Below the pieces are notes generated by a model that was given only the letters and a program-made list of their open reading frames with translations, was not told where the DNA came from and made no database searches. From the NCBI RefSeq assembly GCF_020616515.1, contig NZ_CP085135.1, positions 2,542,001 through 2,606,000 of the forward strand: 64,000 nt of DNA, written 5' to 3'. The stretch is from Mesorhizobium sp. PAMC28654. GTDB taxonomy: Bacteria > Pseudomonadota > Alphaproteobacteria > Rhizobiales > Rhizobiaceae. The translations under genes were made by a program, and so were the position numbers. Positions within the stretch are counted from its first letter, which is position 1, and each line of letters begins with the position of its first letter. Shown here one piece after another: positions 17,602-27,354 of the stretch.

Positions 17602-19275
17602 TTGGATAAGAAATCGCATCCCTACATCCCGACACTTCTCGGCCAGTTGAACGAGGGGGCTATCAGCCGCAGGGATTTCCTGCGCAGGTCGACGCTCCTC
17701 GGTATGTCGGCCACCGCCGCCTATGCGATGGCCGGCATGGTCGATCCGTCGACGTCAGCCAAGGCTGAAAACCTGCCCAAGGGCGGCAATCTGCGCATTG
17801 GCATGCGCTGCATGGAGATCAAGGACCCGCATCTCGCCGATTTCGCCGAGAAGTCGAACGTCGTGCGTCAGGTCTGCGAATACCTGACCATCACCGACCG
17901 AAACAACATCACGCATCCCTACCTTTTGGAAAAGTGGGATGTGAGCGATGACCTGAAGACCTGGACGCTGCATATCCGCAAGGACGTGAAGTGGCGCAAG
18001 GGCCGCTCGCTTACCGCCGACGACGTCATCTGGAATCTCAAACGGGTCTGCGATCCCAAGGTCGGCTCCTCGATGCTTGGCCTGTTCACCGGCTATCTGG
18101 TCGAGGAATTCGCGACCGGCGAAAAGGACGACAAGGGCAATCCCAAGAAGTCGAGCCGGCTCTGGTCGGAGAAAGCCATCGAGAAGGTCGACGACCATAC
18201 GGTTCGGCTGAACACGTCTTCTCCGCAGATCGCGGTCGCGGAGCATCTTTTCCACTATCCGATGTTCATACTCGACCCGGAGGAAAACGGCTCCTTCGGC
18301 GCTGGCGCCAATGGCACCGGCCCGTTCGAGATCGTCGAATACACGGTCGGCAAGGGCGCGAAATACAAGGCGCGCACCGATTATTGGGGTGACGGTCCTT
18401 ATGTCGACACCTTCGAGTTCGTCGACCTTGGCGACAGCCCGGGCGCCGGCATCGCGGCAATGGCTTCCAAGCAGGTCGATGGCCTTTCGGAAGCCGACGC
18501 GGTTCAGATCAATTCGATGAAATCCTTTCCGCACGTCGCGGTCTACAAGGTTGAAACGACCCAGACGATCGTCGCGCGCATGCATCCCGACGTCGACCAG
18601 TTCAAGGACAAGCGCGTGCGTCAGGCGATGCGCCACGCCATCGACCGCGACAAGGTGATCCAGACCGTATTGCTCGGGGCCGGCACCCCCGCGGAGGATC
18701 ACCACGTCGCGCCATCGCATCCTGAATATGCGGCCCTGCCGAAATACGGCCGGGACATCGACAAGGCGAAGAAGTTGCTCGCGGATGCCGGGTTCCCGGA
18801 CGGCTTCGAATACGACATGGTCACCCGCCCCGATCCGATCTGGGAGCTCAACACCGCCCAGGCGCTGGCTGAGCAATTCAAGGACATCGGCATCAAGGTC
18901 AACATCAAGTCGCTGCCGAGTGCTCAGTATTGGGAAGTGTGGACGGACGCGCCTTTCAGCCTCACGGCCTGGGGTCACCGTCCGCTGGCCATCATGACGC
19001 TTGGCCTTGCGTACCGCTCGAACGCGGCGTGGAATGAATCGCATTTCTCGAACGCCGAATTCGACACGCTGCTCACCCAGGCCGAGGGAATCCTCGATCC
19101 AAAGGAGCGCAGCAAGGTGATGGCCAAGATCGAAACCATCATGCAGGACGAAGGGCCGATCGTGCAGCCTTTCTGGCGCATCTTCTCCACGGTGATGGAC
19201 AAGAAGGTGAAGGGCTTCGACCTGCATCCCTCGCAGTACATCTTTGCCCACAACTACGCTGTTGCAATGGCCTGA
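17602..19275 (+). CDS. ABC transporter substrate-binding protein, family 5 (peptide/opine type), Tat signal
   Basis: Periplasmic solute-binding protein of 557 residues, SBP_bac_5 family (DppA/OppA-like). Translation appears to start at TTG 17602, seven bases after GGAGGT. A twin-arginine signal SRRDFLRRS lies at about residues 22-30 and ends before AKAENLPKGG. The usual features WTLHIRKDVKW, TADDVIWNLKRV and GTGPFEIVEY are visible. It is the first gene of a long plus-strand operon. With demethylases and ring hydrolases around it, a small zwitterionic or N-methylated compound is more likely than a true peptide. Confidence 0.88.
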   Translation: MDKKSHPYIPTLLGQLNEGAISRRDFLRRSTLLGMSATAAYAMAGMVDPSTSAKAENLPKGGNLRIGMRCMEIKDPHLADFAEKSNVVRQVCEYLTITDRNNITHPYLLEKWDVSDDLKTWTLHIRKDVKWRKGRSLTADDVIWNLKRVCDPKVGSSMLGLFTGYLVEEFATGEKDDKGNPKKSSRLWSEKAIEKVDDHTVRLNTSSPQIAVAEHLFHYPMFILDPEENGSFGAGANGTGPFEIVEYTVGKGAKYKARTDYWGDGPYVDTFEFVDLGDSPGAGIAAMASKQVDGLSEADAVQINSMKSFPHVAVYKVETTQTIVARMHPDVDQFKDKRVRQAMRHAIDRDKVIQTVLLGAGTPAEDHHVAPSHPEYAALPKYGRDIDKAKKLLADAGFPDGFEYDMVTRPDPIWELNTAQALAEQFKDIGIKVNIKSLPSAQYWEVWTDAPFSLTAWGHRPLAIMTLGLAYRSNAAWNESHFSNAEFDTLLTQAEGILDPKERSKVMAKIETIMQDEGPIVQPFWRIFSTVMDKKVKGFDLHPSQYIFAHNYAVAMA

Positions 19276-19355
19276 CATCTTCCACCCCAGCCCGGCCGAC
19301 CTGAGGCGGCCGGGCTCGAATCCTTGGTCAAGCAAAGATCGGAACTGGCCGGCTG

Positions 19356-20366
19356 ATGGCGATATTCCTGGCGAAGCGGTTTACGATGATGCTGCTCACC
19401 ATGATTGCCGCATCGTTCCTGGTTTTCGCCGTCTGCGAATTCACGCCCGGCAGCGTCGCGCGCAAGTCCCTGGGTCCCTTCGCGACGCAGGAGGTCGATC
19501 TTCTCACCAGGAAGCTGAAGGCGAATGATCCCCTGCTCGTGCGCTATGGCCGCTGGGCAGGGGTGCTTCTCGGCGTCATCCCCGATCCGCTGCAGGATCC
19601 GGACACCGGCCTCAATTTCAAGGATTCGCGCGGCGCCCAATATTTTGGAAATTTCGGCTATTCGACGCTGAACAAGCTGCCGGTCAACGACGTGATCTGG
19701 GACAGGCTCGGCAACACCGCCATTCTTGGCGGCCTGGCATTTCTGTTGATAGTCCCTCTCTCGATCATCTTCGGCATCTTTTCAGGATTGAAGGAGGGCG
19801 GCGTGCTCGACCGCGTCCTGTCGATCGTTTCCATCACCTTCACCTCGATCCCGGAATTCGCCTCGGGCGTGTTCCTGGTGACGCTTTTCGTGATCCTGTG
19901 GCCAGTGTTGCCGGGCACCAGCCCGCTTGACACTGGAAGCGGCTGGTCGATCCCCTCGCAACTGGTGCTGCCCGTTGCGGTGCTGGTCATCTACGACTTC
20001 GGTTACGTCGCGCGCATGATCCGCGTCTCGATGATTGGCGTGATGGAGAAGCCCTACATCCGCACGGCCGTCCTGAAAGGCATGACCACCCGACAGGTCG
20101 TGCTCGGCCACGCGCTGCGCAACGCAATGATCGCGCCGTTCACCGTTCTCCTGCTGCAGATCAATTTTCTGATCAGCGGCGTTGTCGTCACCGAACTGGT
20201 CTTCGCCTATCCCGGCTTCGGCCGGCTTCTCCTCGACGCAAGCCTGTTCGGCGATATCGCGACGATCGAGGCGGCGACGCTGATCACGGTCGCCATCGCG
20301 GTGGTCACCCAATTCATCGGCGACATTGGTTACATGTTGCTCGATCCGCGCATAAGGTTGAGATGA
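19356..20366 (+). CDS. ABC transporter permease, DppB type
   Basis: Inner-membrane permease of 336 residues. The N-terminal helix MAIFLAKRFTMMLLTMIAA is typical of DppB/OppB proteins. The large periplasmic loop after helix 1 is followed by five more helices, and the EAA-type loop (MIRVSMIGVMEKPYIRTA) should contact the ATPase. The next permease begins inside its stop codon (ATGA). Confidence 0.9.
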   Translation: MAIFLAKRFTMMLLTMIAASFLVFAVCEFTPGSVARKSLGPFATQEVDLLTRKLKANDPLLVRYGRWAGVLLGVIPDPLQDPDTGLNFKDSRGAQYFGNFGYSTLNKLPVNDVIWDRLGNTAILGGLAFLLIVPLSIIFGIFSGLKEGGVLDRVLSIVSITFTSIPEFASGVFLVTLFVILWPVLPGTSPLDTGSGWSIPSQLVLPVAVLVIYDFGYVARMIRVSMIGVMEKPYIRTAVLKGMTTRQVVLGHALRNAMIAPFTVLLLQINFLISGVVVTELVFAYPGFGRLLLDASLFGDIATIEAATLITVAIAVVTQFIGDIGYMLLDPRIRLR

Positions 20367-21244
20367 GCGTACTGGCCGAGCAGAATGTGATGGACGCAGG
20401 GGCCGCGACTGCCAAAAGCGCGAAGCGCCGGAAGTGGACGCAGATCCTGCGCTCCCGTACCGCGATGGTCGGCCTCTTTCTGATAAGCTTCTGGGTCCTG
20501 GCAGCGCTGCTCGCGCCAATCCTGCCCCTTTATTCGCCAACCGAGCAGGACGTCATGGCCATGGCCGATCCAACGCCGTCGGCAGCCCATTGGCTGGGCA
20601 CCGACATCCTCGGACGGGACTTGCTTTCACGCCTGATATTCGGAGCCCGAACCGTGCTTGTCGTGGCACCGCTTTCGGTCGCCGTAGCCATGATTGCCGG
20701 CATCACGATGGGGATGTTCGCGGGCTACTATGGCGGCTGGATCGATGCCGTGATCAGCCGCTTCTCCGATATCGTCCTCGCCTTTCCCGTACTCGTTCTC
20801 TACGTCATCCTGATTGCCAACATTGGACCGTCCGTACTCAACATCGTTATCGCCACGACGATCGCTTCAGCGCCGGGCATAGGCCGCATCACGCGCGGCC
20901 TGGTGCTTGGCCTGAAGGAGCAGGAATACATCGCCGCGGCCAGACTGCGCGCCGAAAGCACGCTCTACATCATGGTGGTGGAGCTCTTGCCGAATTGCCG
21001 CAACATGCTGATCGTCGATGCCTGCCTGCGTATCGGCTACACGATCATCACCATCGGCATACTGGGCTTTCTCGGCCTCGGCCTGCCGCCGCCCAATCCC
21101 GACTGGGGAGGAATGGTCAAGGAAGGCACCACGGTGCTGAATGTGTGGCCCCTGATGTCGCTGGCGCCTTCCATCGCCATCGTCAGCCTGGTGCTCGGCT
21201 TCAACCTTCTGGCCGACGGGCTGCGGGAGGCCTGGAAGCCATGA
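20363..21244 (+). CDS. ABC transporter permease, DppC type
   Basis: Second permease, 293 residues, with the N-terminal OppC_N region and the motif WLGTDILGRDLLSRLIFGAR found in almost all DppC proteins. The EAA loop reads QEYIAAARLRAES. It overlaps both neighbours by four bases (ATGA), so the whole importer is translationally coupled. Confidence 0.92.
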   Translation: MSVLAEQNVMDAGAATAKSAKRRKWTQILRSRTAMVGLFLISFWVLAALLAPILPLYSPTEQDVMAMADPTPSAAHWLGTDILGRDLLSRLIFGARTVLVVAPLSVAVAMIAGITMGMFAGYYGGWIDAVISRFSDIVLAFPVLVLYVILIANIGPSVLNIVIATTIASAPGIGRITRGLVLGLKEQEYIAAARLRAESTLYIMVVELLPNCRNMLIVDACLRIGYTIITIGILGFLGLGLPPPNPDWGGMVKEGTTVLNVWPLMSLAPSIAIVSLVLGFNLLADGLREAWKP

Positions 21245-23325
21245 CGATGACGGCTCCCGAAAGAGCGGCGATGGAACCCGGGCACGGCGTGCCGCTGCTC
21301 GACATCCAGGATTTGCGCATCGAATTCCGCGGCAAGCAGGAGACGGTGGTCGCCGTGCCCAAACTGTCCTTCAGCGTCATGCCGGGGGAAAGTTATGGTC
21401 TGGTCGGCGAGTCCGGCTGCGGCAAAAGCACAACGGCCATGGCGATCATGGGTTATCTGGGCGCCACCGGGGTGATCGCCGGCGGCAGCATCCGGCTCGA
21501 GGGAGAGGAACTGGTCGGGACATCCGCGCGCAAACTGCGCGCCATGCGCGGCCGGCGGATCGCCATGGTCTACCAGGACCCGATGAGCGCGCTCAATCCG
21601 GTCAAGACAGTCGGCGCGCAGCTCGCCGAAGTGCCGATGCTGCATCTCGGGGCGACTCGTGCCGAGGCGACCGACATGGCAGCCGCCATGCTGAAGGACG
21701 TGCGCCTGCCCGACCCGGGCGATATGCTGAAGCGCTATCCGCATCAACTGTCTGGCGGACAGCAGCAAAGGGTCGTCATCGCGATGGCGCTGCTCGGACG
21801 GCCGGCGCTCCTGCTCCTCGATGAGCCGACGACGGGCCTGGACGTCACCGTCGAGGCAGCGGTCATCGACCTCATAGCTGAGCTGCGCCGCCGCTATCGC
21901 ACAAGCCTTCTGTTCATTTCCCACAATCTCGGGCTGATCGCCGAAAGCTGCGACCGCGTCGGCATCATGTATTCCGGCGAAATGGTGGAGGAAGCGCCGA
22001 CCCGTGAGCTGTTCAAATCGCCACGTCATCCCTATACGCAGGGCCTGATCGACTGCATTCCGGATATCGGCGCCGGCAAGCATTCGCGTACGCTCGCAGC
22101 CATTCCCGGACAGATTCCCCTGCCAGGGGAACGCCCGCAAGGCTGCCTGTTCGGACCACGCTGCGCAAGCTTTCGAAAGGGCATTTGCGACGACCATTCC
22201 GGTCTCCCGCTTGAAACTGCAGGCGAAAGACACCTGGTTCGCTGCGTGCGATGGCAGGAGGTTGCCCGCGCGAGGCCGACCTTCCCCACACGGGCCGTCG
22301 ATGATGCGTCGACGGTAGCGGCGATCGAAGTGGTGGGCGTCAGCAAGCTCTACAACATCGGTTTCCACAAGACCTTGAAGGCGAACGAAGCGGTATCCTT
22401 CGCGGCGGCCGAGGCTGAGATCGTCGCGCTTGTCGGCGAATCCGGCTGTGGCAAGTCGACGCTCGCGCGCATCGTTGCCGGCCTCGACCGCGCGACGTCC
22501 GGCGAAATCCGCGTGGCGGGCCAGAACATCGCCACGTTGGGCGCAAGCCGGCGGTCGCGGCACCTGCTTCAGTCGATCCAGATGATATTCCAGAATCCGG
22601 ATTCGACGCTCAACCCGTCGCACTCCGCGGGTTTTTCGATTCGCCGCTCGCTCAAGAAATTCGGCATCAGCAAGGGCCGTGCGGCGATCGATGCACGCAT
22701 GCGCGAACTCCTCGAAATGGTGCGGCTGCCCGCCGACTTCGCCCGGCGCAAGCCGAACGAACTTTCCGGTGGCCAGAAGCAGCGCATCGCCATCGCGCGG
22801 GCCTTCGCCGCCAATCCCTCGCTGATCATCGCGGACGAGCCGGTCTCGGCACTCGACGTCTCCGTGCAAGCGGCTATCGTGACCCTGCTGCTCGACATCC
22901 AGAAGAACCAGCGCTCAACGATGCTGTTCATCAGCCATGATCTCGCCCTTGTGCGGCACGTCGCCGACAAGGTCGTCGTCATGTATCTCGGCAAGGTCAT
23001 GGAACGGGGCACGGTCGATGAGATTTTCGGCGGCACGAACCATCCTTATACACAGGCGCTGATCTCGGCGGTCCGCAGCACCAATCTGGAAGAGGCGCGG
23101 ACCCGTATCACACTGACCGGCGAGACACCGAGCCCCGTGGAAGTGCCGCCCGGCTGCCGCTTCGCCAGCCGCTGCCATCGCAAAGTTGGGGCGATCTGCG
23201 ACACTGTCCCGCCGCCTGTCCAGCGGATGTCCGATACGCACGAGATAGCCTGCCACATCCCGTTGGAAGGACTGCAAGCGCGGCCTGCCACTTCAGCAGC
23301 GCCGGAGGCGCAGGATCGTTCATGA
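21241..23325 (+). CDS. fused DppD-DppF ABC transporter ATPase
   Basis: A single 694-residue protein containing both ATPases of a peptide-type importer, as in E. coli GsiA/YejF. The first domain (about 15-290) has GESGCGKSTT, LSGGQQQRVVI and LLLLDEPTTGLD. The second (about 365-620) has GESGCGKSTLAR, LSGGQKQRIAIARAF and LIIADEPVSALD. Each is followed by an oligopeptide-type C-terminal Cys cluster (for example GCLFGPRCASF and GCRFASRCHRKVGAIC), expected to bind iron-sulfur. The start at 21241 overlaps the permease stop; longer readings upstream only shadow the permease. Confidence 0.93.
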   Translation: MTMTAPERAAMEPGHGVPLLDIQDLRIEFRGKQETVVAVPKLSFSVMPGESYGLVGESGCGKSTTAMAIMGYLGATGVIAGGSIRLEGEELVGTSARKLRAMRGRRIAMVYQDPMSALNPVKTVGAQLAEVPMLHLGATRAEATDMAAAMLKDVRLPDPGDMLKRYPHQLSGGQQQRVVIAMALLGRPALLLLDEPTTGLDVTVEAAVIDLIAELRRRYRTSLLFISHNLGLIAESCDRVGIMYSGEMVEEAPTRELFKSPRHPYTQGLIDCIPDIGAGKHSRTLAAIPGQIPLPGERPQGCLFGPRCASFRKGICDDHSGLPLETAGERHLVRCVRWQEVARARPTFPTRAVDDASTVAAIEVVGVSKLYNIGFHKTLKANEAVSFAAAEAEIVALVGESGCGKSTLARIVAGLDRATSGEIRVAGQNIATLGASRRSRHLLQSIQMIFQNPDSTLNPSHSAGFSIRRSLKKFGISKGRAAIDARMRELLEMVRLPADFARRKPNELSGGQKQRIAIARAFAANPSLIIADEPVSALDVSVQAAIVTLLLDIQKNQRSTMLFISHDLALVRHVADKVVVMYLGKVMERGTVDEIFGGTNHPYTQALISAVRSTNLEEARTRITLTGETPSPVEVPPGCRFASRCHRKVGAICDTVPPPVQRMSDTHEIACHIPLEGLQARPATSAAPEAQDRS

Positions 23326-24575
23326 GGCCACTCCTGTCTTCTCCAGCACGCATCTGGCGGCAGGCCGAGCGCTCGCGCGCCATCCTGCCGATCATGATCC
23401 GTATCTGCCTGGCAGGCACCGGCAGCGCCATGCTGACGACAGCCGTCTCGCTTGCGCTCAGCCGTCCAGGCGTCGAACCCTATGTCGTCCAGATGGTCCT
23501 CACCGCCTATCCGATCGGGTTCCTGATCGGCTGCCTTCTCAGCCGGCCAATCGTCTCCCGTTTGGGCCACGAACGTACCTTCATGCTGATCACCCTGGTC
23601 GCGACGCTCGCCGCGTCCGGCTTCACGCTGACTGACCGCATGCCGGCCTGGTTCTGTTTTCGCCTGCTCGGCGGGCTTGCGATGTCGTCCATGTTCATCG
23701 TCTGCGAAAGCTGGATCAACCTTTACGCCGAGCAGCATAACCGAGGCACGCTCTTCTCGATCTACATGCTGACGACGGCCGTGGCGGTGCTTTTCGGCCA
23801 GCTTCTCCTTGCCGCCGTCGGCCCGCACTCGCCGCATCTCTTTACAATCGGAGCCGCAACGGTATTGCTGGCATTCCTCGGCAAATTCGCCTTTGGCGGC
23901 TGGCCGGCCCTGCCCGTTCCACAGCCAGAGCTGATGACGACCGCGATGTCGCCGCGCAGCGACCGCTATGGTCTCGCGCAGCTTTTCCGCCTCGCGCCGG
24001 TGACCGTCGTCAGCATCTTCCAGGCGGGCATCACGAACATGAACATCTTCGTCCTCACGCCGCTCTACGGCGCCATGATCGGCCTGTCGGCCGCCGCCAC
24101 GGTCGGCCTGGTCACCACGATCAGCATTGCCGGAATGCTGGCGCAGACGCCGGTCGGCTGGCTCTCCGACCGTTTCGACCGGCGCGTCATGCTTCTGGTC
24201 CAGGGCGTGCTTTCGGTCACCCTGTGTGCGTCGATCGCGTGGCTCGGCAACAGTTCGAAACCACTGCTGTTTCTTCTGTTCTTTCTCTACGGCGCCACAG
24301 CGCTGACGGTCTATCCGGTGGCGATCGCGTTCGCCAACTCCCAGCTTCACAGCCGGCACATGGTGGCGGCATCCGGGACCTTGCTGCTGCTCTACTCGGT
24401 AGGCAACATCCTCACTCCGGGCCTGGCTTCAGGGCTGATGGAGCGCACGGCTCCGCAGGCAATGCTGTTCGTGCTGGGCGGAGGAGGCATTCTCGTCGCG
24501 ATCGCCGCGTGCGTCAACCTGATGCGTCCTCCGCTCAAGACGGCGGTGGTGCGCATGACCGGAGCCGATCCGTGA
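23322..24575 (+). CDS. MFS transporter, YcaD-like
   Basis: Twelve-helix major facilitator of 417 residues. The loop between helices 2 and 3 reads GCLLSRPIVSRLGHERTF, a variant of motif A, and SWINLYAEQHNRG is seen in YcaD/UMF-type members. It overlaps the ATPase stop by four bases. In this operon it may export a by-product or import a second substrate; nothing in the sequence fixes the cargo. Confidence 0.82.
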   Translation: MRPLLSSPARIWRQAERSRAILPIMIRICLAGTGSAMLTTAVSLALSRPGVEPYVVQMVLTAYPIGFLIGCLLSRPIVSRLGHERTFMLITLVATLAASGFTLTDRMPAWFCFRLLGGLAMSSMFIVCESWINLYAEQHNRGTLFSIYMLTTAVAVLFGQLLLAAVGPHSPHLFTIGAATVLLAFLGKFAFGGWPALPVPQPELMTTAMSPRSDRYGLAQLFRLAPVTVVSIFQAGITNMNIFVLTPLYGAMIGLSAAATVGLVTTISIAGMLAQTPVGWLSDRFDRRVMLLVQGVLSVTLCASIAWLGNSSKPLLFLLFFLYGATALTVYPVAIAFANSQLHSRHMVAASGTLLLLYSVGNILTPGLASGLMERTAPQAMLFVLGGGGILVAIAACVNLMRPPLKTAVVRMTGADP

Positions 24576-25344
24576 CGCCGGCGCCCAATCCTGTTCCTGG
24601 GCGGCTGGCCGGCAAGGTGGTGCTGATCACCGGAGCCGCGAGCGGCATTGGCGCTGCAATCGCGCGCCGCTGCGTGTCGGAAGGCGGCAAGGTCGCATGC
24701 CTGGACCTGAATGCGGAAGCCGCCGCAACACTTGCCGCTGAGCTCGGTCCCGACGCGCTGTCCGTTCAATGCGACGTGAGGGAGATCGATGCGGTCCAGC
24801 AGGCCGTGAACGTCGCGCGCCAGAAGTTCGGGCGGCTTGACGGGCTGGTGCACAATGCAGCCGCGCCCTCGACGGATGGAACCGTCACCGACCTTGATCC
24901 GGACAAATGGCGTCTCGAGATCGACGTCAGCCTGACAGGCGCCTTCCTGGTCAGCAAGTTCGCGGTGCCGCTGATCGCCGCCGGCGGTGGTGGGTCAATC
25001 GTCCTCATCGGCTCGCAATTCGCCCGGGTCGCTGTCGGCAAGGCGGTCGCCTATTGCGCGGCCAAGGCCGGGCTGGTCCACCTCGCCAAGGCGATGGCTG
25101 TCGATCACGCCGGCCAAGGCATCCGCGTCAACAGCCTCTCACCCGGCGCCGTGGCCACGGCACGGCTGCTGCAGCGATGGCCCGACCTCGACGCCGCTGA
25201 TGCCGGACTTGGCCCCGCGCATCTCCTTGGCCGCATTGCCCAACCCGATGAGATCGCGGCCGCCGCCGCGTCCTGCTCTCCGCCGATGCCTCGTTCGTCA
25301 CCGGAACCGACCTGCTCGTGGACGGCGGCTATGCGACACGTTGA
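24572..25344 (+). pseudogene. SDR-family dehydrogenase with a late frameshift
   Basis: Classical short-chain dehydrogenase of about 256 residues. The cofactor motif is GAASGIGAA, the NNAG equivalent is HNAAAP, and the catalytic pair is Ser in IGSQFA and YCAAK. Translation starts at GTG 24572, overlapping the MFS stop. Near 25270 a single T is missing: restoring it gives FLLSADASFVTGTDLLVDGGYATR and a stop at 25344, the normal SDR C-terminus. As written, the frame instead runs out of family and stops at 25378, by chance in an ATGA overlap with the next gene. The oligomer-forming C-terminus would be lost, though the active site remains. Confidence 0.8.
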
Positions 25345-25374
25345 ACCCGTCCTCCCAATGCAAGGTTTCTCGAC

Positions 25375-26400
25375 ATGACACTGCTCGTCACAGGTGGCAC
25401 CGGTTTCGTCATGAGCACCGTCGCGCGGCATTGGCTTGATCGCGATCCCAATGCGCGCGCCGTAATCCTCGACCGCTCGGGGCTCGATGCGACGGCGGAG
25501 AGATATTTCTTTGACGTGCGGGACCGCCTTAGCGTCATTCAAGCGGACATACTCGTCCCATCCGCGTGGTCGGGGCTGCTCGACGCCGAAGAAATCACCG
25601 CCATCGTGCATGGCGCGACGATCACGCCGATCTCGCGCGGCAGCGCATCCGAGGCAAAGCGCCAGCCGGAAGCCGAAGACCCGGCGCGCATCGTCGATGT
25701 GAATCTGATGGGAACGGTGCGCATGCTGGAATGGGCGCGAGCCCACCCGGGCATCCGGCGGTTCGTTTATGTCAGCTCAGGCTCGGTCTATCGCCATCAA
25801 GGGCCCGATTGGAGCGGCGAACCGTTGCCCGAGGACGGCTATGTCGCGCCGCTCACCCTCTACGGCATTTCCAAGTTCGCTTCGGAAATGGTTGTCAACC
25901 GCTACGCCGACCTGTTCGGCCTTTCGGCCGTTTCGGTGCGGCTGGCGTCGGTCTACGGACCGATGGATCGCGCCACGGAAAGCCGCAACTTTCGCCACGT
26001 GCCCAACCGTGTCGCCCATATGGCGCTTGCCGGCGAGACGATCCGGCCCAACAGCCTCGAGCCGGTCGGCGACTATGTCCTCTCGACCGACGTGGCGCGG
26101 GCGATCACCGCGCTGATCGAGGCGCCCGGACTTCGCTACCGCCACTACAATATCGGCAGCGGCGAGGCCGTCACCATCGGCGACATTATCGCCTGGGCAC
26201 GGGAACGCGTGCCCAGCCTCAGGGCCGAGACCAGTCCGGGCGATGCGGCCAACATCGTCCAGGACACGGCGCTGAAGGGCGGCATGTGGGGCGCCTACGA
26301 CATTGCCCGTATCGAGCGCGATACCACCTGGCGGCCACTGCCGGGCAAGGAAGCCTTCCACGCCTACATGGACTGGATTGTCGAAAACGAGACGAGCTGA
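25375..26400 (+). CDS. NAD-dependent epimerase/dehydratase, extended SDR
   Basis: Extended short-chain dehydrogenase of 341 residues, cytoplasmic. The nucleotide motif TGGTGFV opens the protein (last Gly replaced by Val compared with the usual GGxGFIG), DILVP is the acidic strand, and SSGSVY with YGISK gives the catalytic Ser, Tyr and Lys. The C-terminal part binds the substrate, usually a nucleotide sugar or a small lactone/uronate. Its place between an SDR and ring hydrolases argues for a catabolic oxidation or epimerisation rather than envelope sugar synthesis. Confidence 0.85.
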   Translation: MTLLVTGGTGFVMSTVARHWLDRDPNARAVILDRSGLDATAERYFFDVRDRLSVIQADILVPSAWSGLLDAEEITAIVHGATITPISRGSASEAKRQPEAEDPARIVDVNLMGTVRMLEWARAHPGIRRFVYVSSGSVYRHQGPDWSGEPLPEDGYVAPLTLYGISKFASEMVVNRYADLFGLSAVSVRLASVYGPMDRATESRNFRHVPNRVAHMALAGETIRPNSLEPVGDYVLSTDVARAITALIEAPGLRYRHYNIGSGEAVTIGDIIAWARERVPSLRAETSPGDAANIVQDTALKGGMWGAYDIARIERDTTWRPLPGKEAFHAYMDWIVENETS

Positions 26401-26412
26401 GAGGAATTCGCC

Positions 26413-27354
26413 ATGCCGCAAACCCCCGCCACACCACAGGCGAACGATCAGCCCCGCGACTTCGTCGGCTACGGACCGAAGCCACCCTTCATGACATGGC
26501 CGGGCGGCGTGAAGGTCGCCGTCAACCTGGTGCTCAACTACGAGGAAGGGTCCGAGTACTCATGGACCGAGGACGGCCGCAACGACAATTGGGGGGAGTA
26601 CAACATCCCCAACAGCCCACCGGTGCGCGACCTCGGCACCGAGACACATTTCGAATATGGCAGCCGCGCCGGCGTGTGGCGGCTGGCCCGCCTGTTCGAC
26701 CGCTACGGCATTCCGATCACGGTATCGGCCTGTGCGGTCGCGCTGGAGCGCAATCCAGCCGTCGTCGAATGGATGAATGCGCGCGGTCATGACCTGCTCG
26801 GCCACGGACTTCGCTGGGCCGACTATTCGATGATGGAGCGCGGGCAGGAGGAACGCGAATTGCACCAGGCGATCGCGCTCTACAAGAAGCTCACCGGCCA
26901 GCGCCCGCTAAGCTGGAACTGCCGCTCGTTTCCGAGCGTCAACACGCGTGACCTGCTCGTGCGCGAGGGCGGCTTCCTCTATCATTCCGACCCGTGCAAC
27001 GACGACCTGCCCTATTTCATCGATCACGCCGGCACGCGCATTCTCGTCGTTCCCTATTCGAAGACCCTCAACGACAGCCGCTATTTGATCTCGCCAGGCT
27101 ACAGCAATCCACGTGACTTCGCCGAGGATTGCCGCTCCGCCATCGATTACATGCTCGGCGAAGCCGACGAGACCGGCGGCCGCATGCTGACGATCGGCAT
27201 CCATTGCCGCTGGACCGGCCAGCCCAACCGCGCCTCGGGCCTGCGCGACGTGATCGAGCATGTCGCCAATACTCCCGGCGTCGCCTTCATGCGCCGTCTC
27301 GACATTGCGCGTCACTGGCTTGACCATCATGAGAGTTTCGAACGCCGTGCCTGA
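26413..27354 (+). CDS. polysaccharide deacetylase-fold hydrolase, PuuE (allantoinase)-like
   Basis: NodB-fold amidohydrolase of 313 residues. The opening VGYGPKPPFMTWPGG and VNLVLNYEEGSE match PuuE, the metal-independent allantoinase family, as do FEYGSRAGVWRL and the late GIHCRWTGQPNRA. The NodB metal triad is not clearly kept, as in PuuE. GAGAGGA precedes the ATG. It sits directly before a cyclic amidohydrolase-like gene, so ring opening of an allantoin- or hydantoin-like molecule is plausible. Peptidoglycan or chitin deacetylation is unlikely. Confidence 0.82.
   Translation: MPQTPATPQANDQPRDFVGYGPKPPFMTWPGGVKVAVNLVLNYEEGSEYSWTEDGRNDNWGEYNIPNSPPVRDLGTETHFEYGSRAGVWRLARLFDRYGIPITVSACAVALERNPAVVEWMNARGHDLLGHGLRWADYSMMERGQEERELHQAIALYKKLTGQRPLSWNCRSFPSVNTRDLLVREGGFLYHSDPCNDDLPYFIDHAGTRILVVPYSKTLNDSRYLISPGYSNPRDFAEDCRSAIDYMLGEADETGGRMLTIGIHCRWTGQPNRASGLRDVIEHVANTPGVAFMRRLDIARHWLDHHESFERRA

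Noticed and set aside
20434..21240. Long N-terminal extension of the fused ATPase
   Set aside because: It is the permease gene read out of phase; the ATG at 21241 with the ATGA overlap is the natural start.
24572..25378. Reading the SDR to the in-frame stop at 25378, which overlaps the epimerase start by ATGA
   Set aside because: The last 35 residues have no SDR features, while the other frame gives a perfect SDR C-terminus ending at 25344; the overlap is probably chance.
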